Shown: positions 40,866-50,916 of the stretch, piece by piece
How the letters are laid out: every line of letters begins with the position of its first letter
How positions within the stretch are numbered: the stretch's first letter is position 1
Assembly (NCBI RefSeq): GCF_001485575.1
Contig: NZ_BCNB01000006.1
Location: 62,001-126,000 of the forward strand
Length of the DNA stretch: 64,000 nt
Direction: 5' to 3'
From: Haloarcula sp. CBA1127
GTDB taxonomy: Archaea; Halobacteriota; Halobacteria; Halobacteriales; Haloarculaceae
Program-made: the position numbers and the translations under genes
The notes under the pieces: generated by a model
Told to the model about the DNA's origin: nothing
The model's input: the letters and a program-made list of their open reading frames with translations, nothing else
The model's database searches: none

Positions 40866-42656
40866 TCACTCGACCGTGACGCTTTTTGCCAAGTTGCGTG
40901 GCTTATCGATGTTCCGCTCCAGCAGCGCAGCCGTGTGATACGACACCAGTTGCAAATGCGTGTTCGCCAGCACCGCGGCGGCTCGCGGATGGGTCTCCGG
41001 AATCTTGAGCACGTGGTCTGCGTATCGTTCAACGTCGCTCTGTCCATCCGTAATCGCGACCACCGGCGCGTCCCGTGCCTCGACCTCTTTGACGTTCCCG
41101 ATCGTCTTGCGGGCGCGTTCGTCGTCACCGGTCACGATAGCGAACACCGGCGTGTTCTCGGTCACCAGCGCCAGCGGGCCGTGTTTTAGCTCACCCGCAG
41201 CGAAGCCCTCGGCGTGCTTGTAGGTGATCTCCTTCATTTTCAGCGCGCCTTCAAGCGCCACGGGATTCTGATAGCCCCGGCCGATGAAGAAGTAGGCGTT
41301 GGCGTCCTGATACAACTCGGCGACCTCCTGAGCGGCAGATTCGTCGAGAACCTCCTGAACGTGGCCGGGGAGGTCACGGAGTGCACTGATGACCTGCCGG
41401 GCGTCGCCGGTGGTGGACGTTCCAAGCGCGAGCAGGTTCAGCGCGGCCAGCTGTGAGGCGAAGGTCTTGGTCGCGGCGACGCCGATTTCCGGCCCGGCAC
41501 GGATGTACAGCGCGTGGTCGCACTCGCGGGCTGCGGTAGAGCCGACAACGTTGGTCACGGCCAGCGTCCGCGCGCCGCGGCGGCGGGCCGCCCGAAGTGC
41601 CGAAAGCGTGTCTGCGGTTTCGCCGCTCTGCGTGACGCCGACGACGAGCGCGTCGCCGATAGGTGGCGTAGCCGTGGCGTATTCGCTGGCGAGGAATGCC
41701 TGGGCGGGGATGCCCGCTTCGCGGAACAGTTGCGCGCCATGCAGGGCAGCGTGGTAGGAGGTCCCGCAGGCGACGAACTGGACGCCGGTCGGGGAGAGTC
41801 CACCGAGGTCGCCGATATCGACCGTGCCGGCGAGTTCGTCGACCCGGCCCCGCAGACACTGCCGGAGCGCGCGAGGTTGCTCGTGAATCTCTTTGAGCAT
41901 GAAGTGGTCGTAGCCGCTTTTGCCGGTCTCTTCTGGGTCCCACTGGACAGTGTCGATGTCTTTCTCGACGACATTGCCGTCGGTGTCAGTGACGGTCCAT
42001 CCATCACCGTTGAGTCGAGCGAACTCGCCGTCAGCGAGATAGATGACCTTGTCAGTGAAGTCCCGGAAGGCGGGCACATCACTGGCCAGATACGTCGCGT
42101 CGTCGTCGATGCCTAGCACGAGCGGCGAGTCGTTTCGCGCAGCAAATACCGAGTCACAGCCGGCAACGACGACAGCGACGGCGTAGCTTCCCTCAAGTCG
42201 GTCGACCGTCTCTCTGACAGCGTCTTCAGGGTCAGCTCCCGCCTCTAGCGCGTCCTCAATGAGGTGGGGGACGACCTCGGTATCGGTGTCAGACGTGAAT
42301 GTGTGGCCGGCGCTCACGAGTTCGTCTCGCAGGGACTGGTAGTTCTCGATGATACCGTTGTGGACGACTGCGACATCACCGGTGCAGTCCTGATGGGGGT
42401 GAGCGTTCTCGTCAGTCGGCGGGCCGTGTGTGCTCCAGCGGGTGTGGCCAATGCCGACCGAGCCCGAGAGCGTCCGTTCCGACAGCGCCTCGCGCAAGTC
42501 GGCGATTTTTCCGGAGTGTTTGCACAGGTCGATGTGGCTGTTCGCAAGCGCAACGCCGGCAGAGTCGTACCCGCGGTACTCCAGTTTCGAAAGGCCGTGG
42601 ACGAGCGTGTCGAGCGTCTCGTCGCCGCGGCCGACACAGCCGATGATACCACACAT
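40866..42656 (-). CDS. glmS: Glutamine--fructose-6-phosphate aminotransferase
   Basis: 596 aa. Makes glucosamine-6-phosphate for UDP-GlcNAc. The N-terminal Ntn glutaminase starts with the nucleophile Cys2 (MCGIIGCVGRG) and contains KLEYRGYDSAGVA and HTRWSTHG. Two SIS isomerase domains follow (CGTSYHAALHGAQLFREAG; the conserved C-terminal Lys-Ser-Val-Thr-Val-Glu). Full length. It overlaps glmU (ATGA), so both amino-sugar steps share a transcript. Confidence 0.96.
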   Translation of the reverse strand: MCGIIGCVGRGDETLDTLVHGLSKLEYRGYDSAGVALANSHIDLCKHSGKIADLREALSERTLSGSVGIGHTRWSTHGPPTDENAHPHQDCTGDVAVVHNGIIENYQSLRDELVSAGHTFTSDTDTEVVPHLIEDALEAGADPEDAVRETVDRLEGSYAVAVVVAGCDSVFAARNDSPLVLGIDDDATYLASDVPAFRDFTDKVIYLADGEFARLNGDGWTVTDTDGNVVEKDIDTVQWDPEETGKSGYDHFMLKEIHEQPRALRQCLRGRVDELAGTVDIGDLGGLSPTGVQFVACGTSYHAALHGAQLFREAGIPAQAFLASEYATATPPIGDALVVGVTQSGETADTLSALRAARRRGARTLAVTNVVGSTAARECDHALYIRAGPEIGVAATKTFASQLAALNLLALGTSTTGDARQVISALRDLPGHVQEVLDESAAQEVAELYQDANAYFFIGRGYQNPVALEGALKMKEITYKHAEGFAAGELKHGPLALVTENTPVFAIVTGDDERARKTIGNVKEVEARDAPVVAITDGQSDVERYADHVLKIPETHPRAAAVLANTHLQLVSYHTAALLERNIDKPRNLAKSVTVE

Positions 42657-43846
42657 CAGCGGACCACCTCCGCGCCCTCGCGGACGGTTCCATCGACTGT
42701 CACGCCAGTGGCGAGCTGAGCGTTGGGGCCCACGAGCGACCCGGAGACGAAGCTCACGTCCCCGAGCGCGACGGCGCGGTCGGCAATAACGGCACCGAGC
42801 CGCTGGTCCTCAAACACTTCCGTGCCGACCTGCACGTCGGCCGGGCCGCCGGGGACGACCGTATTGACGCCCAGGTTCACGTCTTGGCCGGTGACAGTGT
42901 CGACGAGGGTCGAACTGGGGTCGACACGCGTGTCAGCGTCGAGGACAGTGTGCTGGATGACGCTGTTGGCCCCGACAGTGACGTTGCGTCCGAGCGCGAC
43001 GTTCGGACCGATGACAGCGTCCGGTCCGATTTCACAGTCCGGGCCAATGACGACCGGCGACTGGAGGGTCGCCTCGTCGTGGACGCGTGCGGAGTTGTCG
43101 ACCCAGACCTGTTCGTCTCGGGCCGATTCGACGACCCGTCCCCGCGCCAGCACCTCTCGGGCGACGGTCAGCAGGTCCCACGGGTAGGTCGCGTCAACCC
43201 ACATTCCGTCGACCTCGACTGCCTGAATGCGATCAGATTCGAGCAGGAGTTCGATAGTGTCGGTCAGCGCCAGCTCGCCGGCGTGCCGCGTCGTTTCGTC
43301 GATAGCCTCGAAGATGTCGCCGTCGAAGGCGTACACGCCGCCGTTGATGAGCCTGAAATCGTCGTGTTGTGGCTTTTCGACGATATCGACGATATCGCCG
43401 TCCTGTACCTTGACGGCACCGTACCGACTGGTGTCCTGTCGTTCGATGACAGCGATGCTCGTGTGCCCAGTCTCCGCGTAGGAGGTATCTACCGCCTCGA
43501 TAGTGGCCGCGTCGACGAGACGGTCACCGTTCATCACCAGAACCGGGCCGTCGACGACGCGCCGTGCCTGGAGGAGTGCGTGCCCGCTACCGAGCTGTTT
43601 CGTCTGGCTCACATAGGAAATAGGAACGCCACGGTACGTTGGGCCGAAGTGGTCCTGAACGCGGTCGCGCTTGTAGCCGACGACGACGACGAGTTTCTCG
43701 ATGCCTGCCTCGACCAGCGCGTCGAAGACGTGTTCGAGGATCGGACGGTTCGCGGCCGGTAACATTGGTTTTGGCCGGTTTCGCGTCAACGGCCGGAGGC
43801 GAGTCCCTTCACCCGCAGCGAGGACTACAGCCGTATCGATGTGCAT
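42656..43846 (-). CDS. glmU: Bifunctional sugar-1-phosphate nucleotidyltransferase/acetyltransferase
   Basis: 396 aa. N-terminal nucleotidyltransferase (VLAAGEGTRLRPLTRNRPKP; GDRL metal Asp) followed from ~residue 250 by a left-handed beta helix of hexapeptide repeats (ARVHDEATLQSPVVIGPDCE; IGPNVALGRNVTVGANSVIQ). This architecture in archaea is GlmU or the glucose-1-P thymidylyl/acetyl bifunctional type; the glmS neighbour favours GlmU. Makes UDP-GlcNAc for surface glycans. Confidence 0.88.
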   Translation of the reverse strand: MHIDTAVVLAAGEGTRLRPLTRNRPKPMLPAANRPILEHVFDALVEAGIEKLVVVVGYKRDRVQDHFGPTYRGVPISYVSQTKQLGSGHALLQARRVVDGPVLVMNGDRLVDAATIEAVDTSYAETGHTSIAVIERQDTSRYGAVKVQDGDIVDIVEKPQHDDFRLINGGVYAFDGDIFEAIDETTRHAGELALTDTIELLLESDRIQAVEVDGMWVDATYPWDLLTVAREVLARGRVVESARDEQVWVDNSARVHDEATLQSPVVIGPDCEIGPDAVIGPNVALGRNVTVGANSVIQHTVLDADTRVDPSSTLVDTVTGQDVNLGVNTVVPGGPADVQVGTEVFEDQRLGAVIADRAVALGDVSFVSGSLVGPNAQLATGVTVDGTVREGAEVVR

Positions 43847-44004
43847 ACATATTGCAGACGGAGGAGGGGCTTCAATATGGCGGCCTTACCGAGATTGGTC
43901 GGTGTTTACTCGCCACACATATCCAGTTTGTGACGTCGAAACCAAACGAATCAGGAACCCGAGATATTCGGACCTCGCGACGCTTCGCTAGTTCCGGGTA
44001 CGGA

Positions 44005-44865
44005 CTACTGCTCGCCCATCCGCTCGCCAGCGACCCGACGGCCCTTCGTCGTCAGGTTCACTTCGGTCCGTTCCCGGAGCACGCTTATCACGTCGAGTTC
44101 GATCAGTCGGTCGAAGATCTCCTCGGTTTTCTCGACGTCGATACCGACAAAATTGGGGATGTCGAACGGCGATACGCCGGAGTGCAGCGCCATGATGACC
44201 CGTTTCTCCGTCGAGCTCAGGTCCAGATCAGCCTGGTTCTGTTCGGCGCTCTCTTCGAGCATCGTCCGGAGGACAGTCGCGTGAAACTCCTCGCCCGCGA
44301 GGTGTGTTTCGACGCTGATATCCTCCTCGCTGTGCTCGACCTGAATGACAGTCCGCTCCTCGCCGCTGACCTGCTTCTCTTCGACAGCGAGGTCACCGAT
44401 GTCGGCGCGGTCAATGACGACGGCTTGCCCGTCGGCCATCGCGAGTTTCAGCGCCTCGTCGGTCACTTTAAGTCGGCCTTTCGTCCACTCGGCGGACTGG
44501 ACGACGCCGCCTTTCAGTGCCGGGTGTTGAACCAGCACGATTGCGCCGTCGAGACTCGCCCGGTAGAAGTCGGTCTCGAACGTCCCGTGGTCCGATGCCG
44601 ACACGAGGATAACGTCTTCGCCGACGTAGAGTGCGACGTAGTCGGAGACCCCGGCACTCTGCTGGTTCACGTCGAACCGGTCGGCGATACGGTCGATATC
44701 GGTCAGTGAAATCTGTCGCTTGTCGTCGCCCAGCAGGGCGACCCGCTCGGTAGTGAGGACGATGCGACAGTTTCGCCACTCGGCGTCAGTCAGCCGCTGG
44801 CCCTGTGAGACCGCCAGAAGGAACTGCCCCTTCGTATCGGCGATCTTCTTTTCGGTGTCGCTCAT
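44005..44865 (-). CDS. cheF: Taxis protein CheF (first copy)
   Basis: 286 aa of the archaeal CheF (DUF439) family. In Halobacterium CheF links the bacterial-type Che system (CheY, CheC, CheD) to the archaellum motor. It opens with DTKGQFLLAVSQGQRLTDAE and ends with a winged-helix-like segment (FDIPNFVGIDVEKTEEIFDR; TKGRRVAGERM). A paralogue with the same layout is at 54500-55366. ATG 44865 matches the paralogue's start; the longer open frame is a shadow. No other che genes are visible in the window. Confidence 0.85.
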   Translation of the reverse strand: MSDTEKKIADTKGQFLLAVSQGQRLTDAEWRNCRIVLTTERVALLGDDKRQISLTDIDRIADRFDVNQQSAGVSDYVALYVGEDVILVSASDHGTFETDFYRASLDGAIVLVQHPALKGGVVQSAEWTKGRLKVTDEALKLAMADGQAVVIDRADIGDLAVEEKQVSGEERTVIQVEHSEEDISVETHLAGEEFHATVLRTMLEESAEQNQADLDLSSTEKRVIMALHSGVSPFDIPNFVGIDVEKTEEIFDRLIELDVISVLRERTEVNLTTKGRRVAGERMGEQ

Positions 44866-45030
44866 ACCCCGTACCGGCCTCTTGTACACTCGTTGTCCAC
44901 AGGACTCAATATAAGTTCCGTCGCCAATGTCGAAAGTGAGAACGGCCGGCCGCACCGGTAGGGCTCTCGCAGCGAAGTCGTACACAATTAGATAGGATAT
45001 TTTTTGAGTGCGGCGATGTACTGTCAACTG

Positions 45031-46974
45031 ATGACACGGGGTGACGAACCGGATCGGGGCCAGTCCCAGACGGGGCGAGAGACAGTCGAACCACCGGACT
45101 GGTTCGTTGAACAGGCGAACGTGACGGATCCGGCTGTCTACGACCGCTTCGAACGGAAGTGGCCCGGTTGCTGGCGCGAGGCCGCCGAGTTGCTTGACTG
45201 GGAGGAGCCGTTCGAGACGGTACTCCGTGGAACGGACGGGCCACCGTTCGAATGGTTCCCTGGCGGCCGATTAAACGCCGCATACAACTGTCTTGACCGG
45301 CACCTCCCCGAGCGCAAGAACCAACTCGCACTGGTCTGGGAGGGGCACCTCGGCGAGTCCCGCACCTACACCTACCTCGAACTGTACCGGGAAGTCAACG
45401 CCTTCGCCGCAGCGCTGCGCGACCGCGGTGTCGGACGGGACGACGTGGTGACGCTGTACCTGCCTATGGTACCCGAACTCCCGGTCGCGATGCTGGCCTG
45501 CGCCCGTCTTGGCGTGCCACACAACGTCGTCTTCGCCGGGTTCTCTGCGGACGCGCTGGCGACGCGAATGGAGCGGGCCGAGTCGGAGTACCTCATCACC
45601 TGTGACGGCTACTACCGCCGCGGTAGTGCCGTCGCACAAAAGAACAAGGCCGATAACGCACGAATCGCCGTCGACCACGACGTGTCGGTCGTCGTGCTTG
45701 ACCGACTAGGCCGTGACGTGCACTTAGGCGACGACTACGACGACTATCACGACCTGCTGGCGGCCCACGAGGGCGCGGAAGTCGAACCGGTTTCGCGGGC
45801 GGCCGACGACCCGCTCTTTCGCATCTACACCTCAGGGACGACTGGCGAGCCCAAAGCGGTCACACACACGACCGGTGGCTATCTCGCACACGTCGCCTGG
45901 ACCGCCCGGTCAGTTCTCGACATCAAGCCCGAGGACACGTACTGGTGTTCTGCCGACATCGGCTGGATTACCGGCCATTCCTACATCGTCTACGGCCCGC
46001 TCGCGCTCGGGACGACGACAGTACTGTACAACGGCACAGCGGACCACCCCAAGAAAGACCAGCTGTGGGAGCTCATCGAAAAGTACGCCGTTGACGTGTT
46101 CTACACCGCACCGACTGCTGTTCGGGCGTTTATGAAATGGGGCGAGGAGTACCCCGCGAAGCACGACCTCTCTAGCCTGCGCCTGCTGGGCACCGTCGGC
46201 GAGCCGATGGACGCGAGCGCCTGGGAGTGGTATCGCGAACACATCGGCGGCGGCGAGTGCCCGGTTGTCGACACCTGGTGGCAGACTGAAACCGGCGCAG
46301 TACTTGTGTCGACGCTGCCCGGCGTCGACGAGATGAAACCCGGGGCCGCGGGAACGCCGCTACCGGGAATCGAGGCGTCCGTCGTCGACCGCTCTGGTGC
46401 GGTCGCCGAGTCGGACACGGCCGGCGAACTCGTCGTGACGCGACCCTGGCCGGGGATGCCGCGGGCACTGCTCGACGGGACAGGCTGGGGTAGCGTGCCG
46501 GACAACGCCAAAGAGTGGCGTTACTACCCCGAAGACAGCGTCTCAGTCGACAATGACGGCTACATCACGTTCCTCGGCCGGATCGACGACGCCATCAACG
46601 TCGCTGGCCGGCGGTTCAGTACCAAGGAACTGGAGTCGACGGTCGCCGGCGTTACCGGCGTCGCAGAAGCCGCCGTCGTCGGTGCCGACGACGAAACGAC
46701 CGGAACGGCGGTGTACGCGTTCGCCTCCCCGGAAGACGGCTACGCCGAGAGTGAACTCCGGGCAGCCATCGAAGACGCTATCGTCAACGCCATCGGCGGT
46801 ATCGCTCGCCCCAAGGAAGTCGTGTTCACGCCCGACCTCCCCAAAACACGGTCGGGCAAAGTTATGCGCCGCCTGCTGACCGCAGTGGCGAACGACGACG
46901 AACTGGGCGATACCAGCGCGCTACGTAACCCCGAAATCCTCGGCGAGATCCAGTCGACGACGAGAAGGGAGTGA
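45031..46974 (+). CDS. acs: Acetyl-CoA synthetase-type acyl-CoA ligase (copy 1)
   Basis: 647 aa AMP-forming ligase. ATP motif YTSGTTGEPKAVTH, then TWWQTETGAVLVSTLPG with the acetate-pocket Trp, and the C-terminal catalytic Lys in PKTRSGKVMRRLL. Most like acetyl-CoA synthetase, converting acetate, ATP and CoA to acetyl-CoA. It lacks a ~20-residue acidic insert present in copy 2 (near DSDDSDDW there). ATG 45031; two in-frame upstream starts are less likely. Regulator and second copy follow. Confidence 0.9.
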   Translation: MTRGDEPDRGQSQTGRETVEPPDWFVEQANVTDPAVYDRFERKWPGCWREAAELLDWEEPFETVLRGTDGPPFEWFPGGRLNAAYNCLDRHLPERKNQLALVWEGHLGESRTYTYLELYREVNAFAAALRDRGVGRDDVVTLYLPMVPELPVAMLACARLGVPHNVVFAGFSADALATRMERAESEYLITCDGYYRRGSAVAQKNKADNARIAVDHDVSVVVLDRLGRDVHLGDDYDDYHDLLAAHEGAEVEPVSRAADDPLFRIYTSGTTGEPKAVTHTTGGYLAHVAWTARSVLDIKPEDTYWCSADIGWITGHSYIVYGPLALGTTTVLYNGTADHPKKDQLWELIEKYAVDVFYTAPTAVRAFMKWGEEYPAKHDLSSLRLLGTVGEPMDASAWEWYREHIGGGECPVVDTWWQTETGAVLVSTLPGVDEMKPGAAGTPLPGIEASVVDRSGAVAESDTAGELVVTRPWPGMPRALLDGTGWGSVPDNAKEWRYYPEDSVSVDNDGYITFLGRIDDAINVAGRRFSTKELESTVAGVTGVAEAAVVGADDETTGTAVYAFASPEDGYAESELRAAIEDAIVNAIGGIARPKEVVFTPDLPKTRSGKVMRRLLTAVANDDELGDTSALRNPEILGEIQSTTRRE

Positions 46975-47114
46975 GCTGTTTCGTATATTTCTATATTTCC
47001 GAAGCGCACCCGCGGCAACGGCGTCTTTGCTGACCGTTTTACTGTCCTCTTCTCGTTGGAATCGGCGTGCTGGGCGCAATACTTATTTCGATATTCTGTG
47101 AACCTCCGAAACAC

Positions 47115-48806
47115 ATGGATGGCGAAGCGGACCGCATCGGTGAGCGAGGGTACGAACAGCTCCGGCGCGCGGCTGAAACGCACCGGTCTGACCTCGTGCT
47201 CCGGCTCGGTGCGGAGGTCGGACTCCGCCCAGCGGAGATGACCGCCGTACGGCTGGCCGACATTGTCGAGTTCGAGGGGCATCGCCTGCTTGCTGTTCGG
47301 GAGGATGGTGACGTGGTTCGTGAGACGTCCCTTCCGGATTCGGTCGAACACGATATGCGGAAGTACGCGAACGCGGCCGGGGTGGACGACGACGAGCCGC
47401 TGTTTTCTGTCTCCCCGCGTCGGCTCCAGATGTTGGTCAACGAGGTAGCCGACCGAGCCGCTGAGACGACACCACGCCTGAAGGGGGTTTCCTCGCGTGA
47501 CCTCCGGTGGCGGTTCGCGGCAAGCCTGCTGGACGACGGCGTTCCACCAGACGTCGTCTGTGCGCTCGGCGGCTGGGACCGACTCGACCGGCTGGACCCG
47601 CTGCTTGACGAACCAGACCGCGAAACCATCGTCGCAGCCGTCGACGGGTCCGGCAGGCAGGCGGCCGCGAGCGAGCCGCAACGAACCGTCGGCTGGATTA
47701 CGGCGGTCAGCGAGGCGCTTGCGGCCGCTGCAACTGGTGAAGCGATTGCGACAACGGTCTGTGACCACCTAACAGGGACAGCAGGCTTCGAGTTCGCCTG
47801 GGTCGCCGAACGGACTGGTGATGGACTGACACCGCGCGCGACGGCAGAGATCTCGGAGTCGACCGTCGAGCAGCAGATCGATGAGCATACCGAGTCAGTC
47901 ACCGCCCCGCTCGACGTGGGCGAGGTTCGTGTCGTCGACGACAGCGCCAACTCGGTCGCTTTGGTCCCACTCGTCAGGGAAAACGCCGTGTCCGGTGTCA
48001 TCGGGGTCGGGGCGGGCGAAGGGCTTACCGACACGGAACACGCCGTACTGTCCGCGCTCGGCGTCCAGATCGGCCACGCACAGGTCGCCGCCGAACGCAA
48101 GCGCCTCCTGCTTGCCGACACGGTGACCGAGCTGGAGTTTCACTGTGGGGACGAGCGAACCTTTACCGCCGGCGTCTCCGAGGCGCTACAGTGTACGGTC
48201 GAACTGTCCGGCGTCGTCCCCGTTGCGGGCCAGTCACTGCTGTACTACCTGATGGTCGAAGGCGCCTCGGCCGACGCGATACTCTCGTATGCGGACGACG
48301 ACGACGGCGTGGCCGACGCTAGACTTCTCGAAGAGCACAGCGACGGCGTGTTGCTGGAGGTCGTCGTCACCGACACGCCAGCACTCCAGTTGGTCGAGAG
48401 CGGCGGCCGCGTTCGCTCTGTGACGGCCACCGACGGTGTGGCGACTATCGCCGTCGAACTCCCCAGCGAGGCTGACATCAGACCGACGGTCAACGCCGTC
48501 ACCGACGCCTACCCGGAAACGTCGTTAGCGGCGAAGCGAGAGACGGAACGGCCGGCCGAGACAGATACCGGGTTCCGCGACCGACTGACCGACACGCTCT
48601 CCGACCGGCAGGAGACCGTTCTTCAGGCGGCCTACCACAGCGGCTATTTCGAGTGGCCTCGCGGCTCGACCGCTGAGGAGCTAGCGGACTCGCTGGACGT
48701 CTCGTCACCGACGTTGCACAATCACCTCAGGAAGGCACAGCAGAAGGTTCTGACCGCGTTTTTCGACGACCGGCCGACCGAACCGCGACAGCCGGTCGAC
48801 AACTGA
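47115..48806 (+). CDS. Bat-family regulator with integrase-like N-terminal domain
   Basis: 563 aa. Residues ~1-185 resemble a tyrosine-recombinase catalytic fold (GAEVGLRPAEMTAVRLADIV; SSRDLRWRFAASLLDDG), but the second-box His is replaced and no nucleophile Tyr is present, so it is a DNA- or ligand-binding relic. Then a GAF-type sensor (~195-340), a BAT linker domain, and a C-terminal HTH_10 (LSDRQETVLQAAYHSGYFEW, DVSSPTLHNHLRKAQQKVLT). Set between two acetyl-CoA synthetase genes, it probably controls them. Confidence 0.85.
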   Translation: MDGEADRIGERGYEQLRRAAETHRSDLVLRLGAEVGLRPAEMTAVRLADIVEFEGHRLLAVREDGDVVRETSLPDSVEHDMRKYANAAGVDDDEPLFSVSPRRLQMLVNEVADRAAETTPRLKGVSSRDLRWRFAASLLDDGVPPDVVCALGGWDRLDRLDPLLDEPDRETIVAAVDGSGRQAAASEPQRTVGWITAVSEALAAAATGEAIATTVCDHLTGTAGFEFAWVAERTGDGLTPRATAEISESTVEQQIDEHTESVTAPLDVGEVRVVDDSANSVALVPLVRENAVSGVIGVGAGEGLTDTEHAVLSALGVQIGHAQVAAERKRLLLADTVTELEFHCGDERTFTAGVSEALQCTVELSGVVPVAGQSLLYYLMVEGASADAILSYADDDDGVADARLLEEHSDGVLLEVVVTDTPALQLVESGGRVRSVTATDGVATIAVELPSEADIRPTVNAVTDAYPETSLAAKRETERPAETDTGFRDRLTDTLSDRQETVLQAAYHSGYFEWPRGSTAEELADSLDVSSPTLHNHLRKAQQKVLTAFFDDRPTEPRQPVDN

Positions 48807-48876
48807 AACCCTGTTTCATGTTATCGTAGTTAGACCCCCCGTTTATATGGCCGCTGTGAAATATCGATGATAGACC

Positions 48877-50871
48877 ATGTCAGATGAAGATGTCCAACTC
48901 GAAGCACGGCTCGAAGAGCAGGAGGTTTTCGAGCCGCCGGAATCGTTCGTTGAACAGGCGAACGTCACGGACGAGGGTATCTACAATGAGTTCGAGGAGA
49001 ACTGGCCGGAGTGCTGGGAGGGAGCCGCCGACCTCCTCGACTGGGAGGACGACTACGATCAGGTACTCGACGACTCGAACCCGCCGTTCTACGAGTGGTT
49101 TACCGACGGCACACTGAACGCCTCGGCCAACTGTCTGGACCGGCACCTTGACGAGCGCGGCGACGAAGCCGCTATCGAATGGGTCGGTGAGCCAGTCGAG
49201 GAAGACAATATCACCTACACGTACGAGGAACTCCATCAGAAGGTCAACGAGTTCGCGGCCGGCCTGCGGGAGATGGGCGTCGGCGAGGGCGATGTCGTGA
49301 CGATGTATATGCCGATGATTCCGCAGCTTCCCATCGCCATGCTAGCCTGTGCCCGCATCGGCGCGCCCCACTCCGTTGTGTTCGCCGGCTTCTCTGCAGA
49401 CGCGCTCGCGACCCGAATGAACTCCGCCGACTCGGAGTATCTGGTCACCTGCGACGGCTACTACCGCCGCGGCGACCCGCTCGACCACCTCGACAAAGCC
49501 AACGAGGGGCTGGGCGGCGTTGACCACGAGGTCGAACGCGCCATCGTCGCCGAACGCCTGATCGACGGCGACGGCTTCGACCACGACTACGCGGACAACC
49601 AGGTCGCCTTTGAGGACGTCGTCGCCGACAACGAGGGCGAAACGGTCGAGCCGGTCGACCGCGACGCCGAGGACATGCTGTTTCTCATGTACACCTCCGG
49701 AACCACCGGGAAGCCGAAGGGTGTCAAACACTCCACCGGTGGCTACCTCGCCTGGGCGGCCTGGACTTCCCAGGCAGTGCTCGACATCAAACCCGAGGAC
49801 ACGTACTTCTGCTCTGCCGATATCGGCTGGATTACCGGCCACTCCTACATCGTCTACGGCCCGCTCGCGCTCGGGACGACGACGATGATGTACGAGGGGA
49901 CCCCGGACTACCCCGACAAGGACCGCCTCTGGGACATCGTCGAGGAGTACGAAGCCGACCAGCTCTACACCGCGCCGACGGCCATCCGGGCGTTCATGAA
50001 GTGGGGCAAACAGTACCCCGAGCAACACGACCTCTCCAGCCTGCGCCTGCTTGGCACGGTCGGTGAGCCGATCAATCCCCGGGCCTGGAAATGGTACTAC
50101 AAACATATCGGCAACGAGGAGTGTCCCGTCGTCGACACCTGGTGGCAGACCGAAACCGGCGGGATGATGATAACGACGCTGCCCGGCGTCAAGGACATGA
50201 AACCGGGGTCGGCCGGGCCGCCGTTGCCGGGCAACGACGTACGCATCGTCGATACCGAGGGTGAGGAAGTCGAACCCGGCCGTGCCGGCTACCTGACTGT
50301 CGATAAACCGTGGCCCGGGATGCTCCGGACGCTGTACAAGAACGACGAACGCTTCATCAACGAGTACTGGGCGGAGTACTCGGACACCGACAGCGACGAC
50401 TCCGACGACTGGGTGTACTTCCCAGAGGACGGGGCGAAAATCGATGATGACGGCTACATCACCGTGCTGGGACGGGTCGACGACGTGATCAACGTCTCCG
50501 GCCACCGTCTCGGAACGATGGAAATCGAGAGCGCTATCGTCGGCGTGGAAGGCGTTGCCGAAGCCGCTGTCGTCGGTGGCGACCACGATATCAAGGGCGA
50601 GGCGGTGTACGCCTACGTCATCACCGAGGACGGCTACGACGAGGACGAGGAACTCCGCAGTGCGATTATCGACGGCGTCGAGGATGCTATCGGGCCCATC
50701 GCGCGGCCGGAAGCGGTGATATTCACGCCCGAACTGCCGAAGACCCGCTCCGGAAAGATCATGCGCCGCCTGCTGGAAGACATCGCCAACGGCGAGGAAC
50801 TGGGCGATACGAGTACGCTGCGAAACCCTGACGTTGTCAGTGATATCGAGACCAAAGTCCAGGGTGACTGA
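48877..50871 (+). CDS. acs: Acetyl-CoA synthetase (copy 2)
   Basis: 664 aa, closely similar to copy 1 across its length: YTSGTTGKPKGVKHS, TWWQTETGGMMITTLPG, and PKTRSGKIMRRLL with the catalytic Lys. It has a canonical Lys in the first motif (Glu-Pro-Lys in copy 1) and a longer acidic loop (TDSDDSDDWVYF). A TATA-like TTTATATGG lies at about 48840. The symporter genes follow on the same strand, so this copy is likely the main acetate enzyme. Confidence 0.94.
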   Translation: MSDEDVQLEARLEEQEVFEPPESFVEQANVTDEGIYNEFEENWPECWEGAADLLDWEDDYDQVLDDSNPPFYEWFTDGTLNASANCLDRHLDERGDEAAIEWVGEPVEEDNITYTYEELHQKVNEFAAGLREMGVGEGDVVTMYMPMIPQLPIAMLACARIGAPHSVVFAGFSADALATRMNSADSEYLVTCDGYYRRGDPLDHLDKANEGLGGVDHEVERAIVAERLIDGDGFDHDYADNQVAFEDVVADNEGETVEPVDRDAEDMLFLMYTSGTTGKPKGVKHSTGGYLAWAAWTSQAVLDIKPEDTYFCSADIGWITGHSYIVYGPLALGTTTMMYEGTPDYPDKDRLWDIVEEYEADQLYTAPTAIRAFMKWGKQYPEQHDLSSLRLLGTVGEPINPRAWKWYYKHIGNEECPVVDTWWQTETGGMMITTLPGVKDMKPGSAGPPLPGNDVRIVDTEGEEVEPGRAGYLTVDKPWPGMLRTLYKNDERFINEYWAEYSDTDSDDSDDWVYFPEDGAKIDDDGYITVLGRVDDVINVSGHRLGTMEIESAIVGVEGVAEAAVVGGDHDIKGEAVYAYVITEDGYDEDEELRSAIIDGVEDAIGPIARPEAVIFTPELPKTRSGKIMRRLLEDIANGEELGDTSTLRNPDVVSDIETKVQGD

Positions 50872-50916
50872 GCCCTAACAGCGAACAGCACCACGAATTT
50901 TCAAGCTTTCATACCC

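Noticed and set aside
49342-50586. 414-aa leftward ORF opposite acs copy 2
   Set aside because: Antisense shadow of a clearly coding gene.
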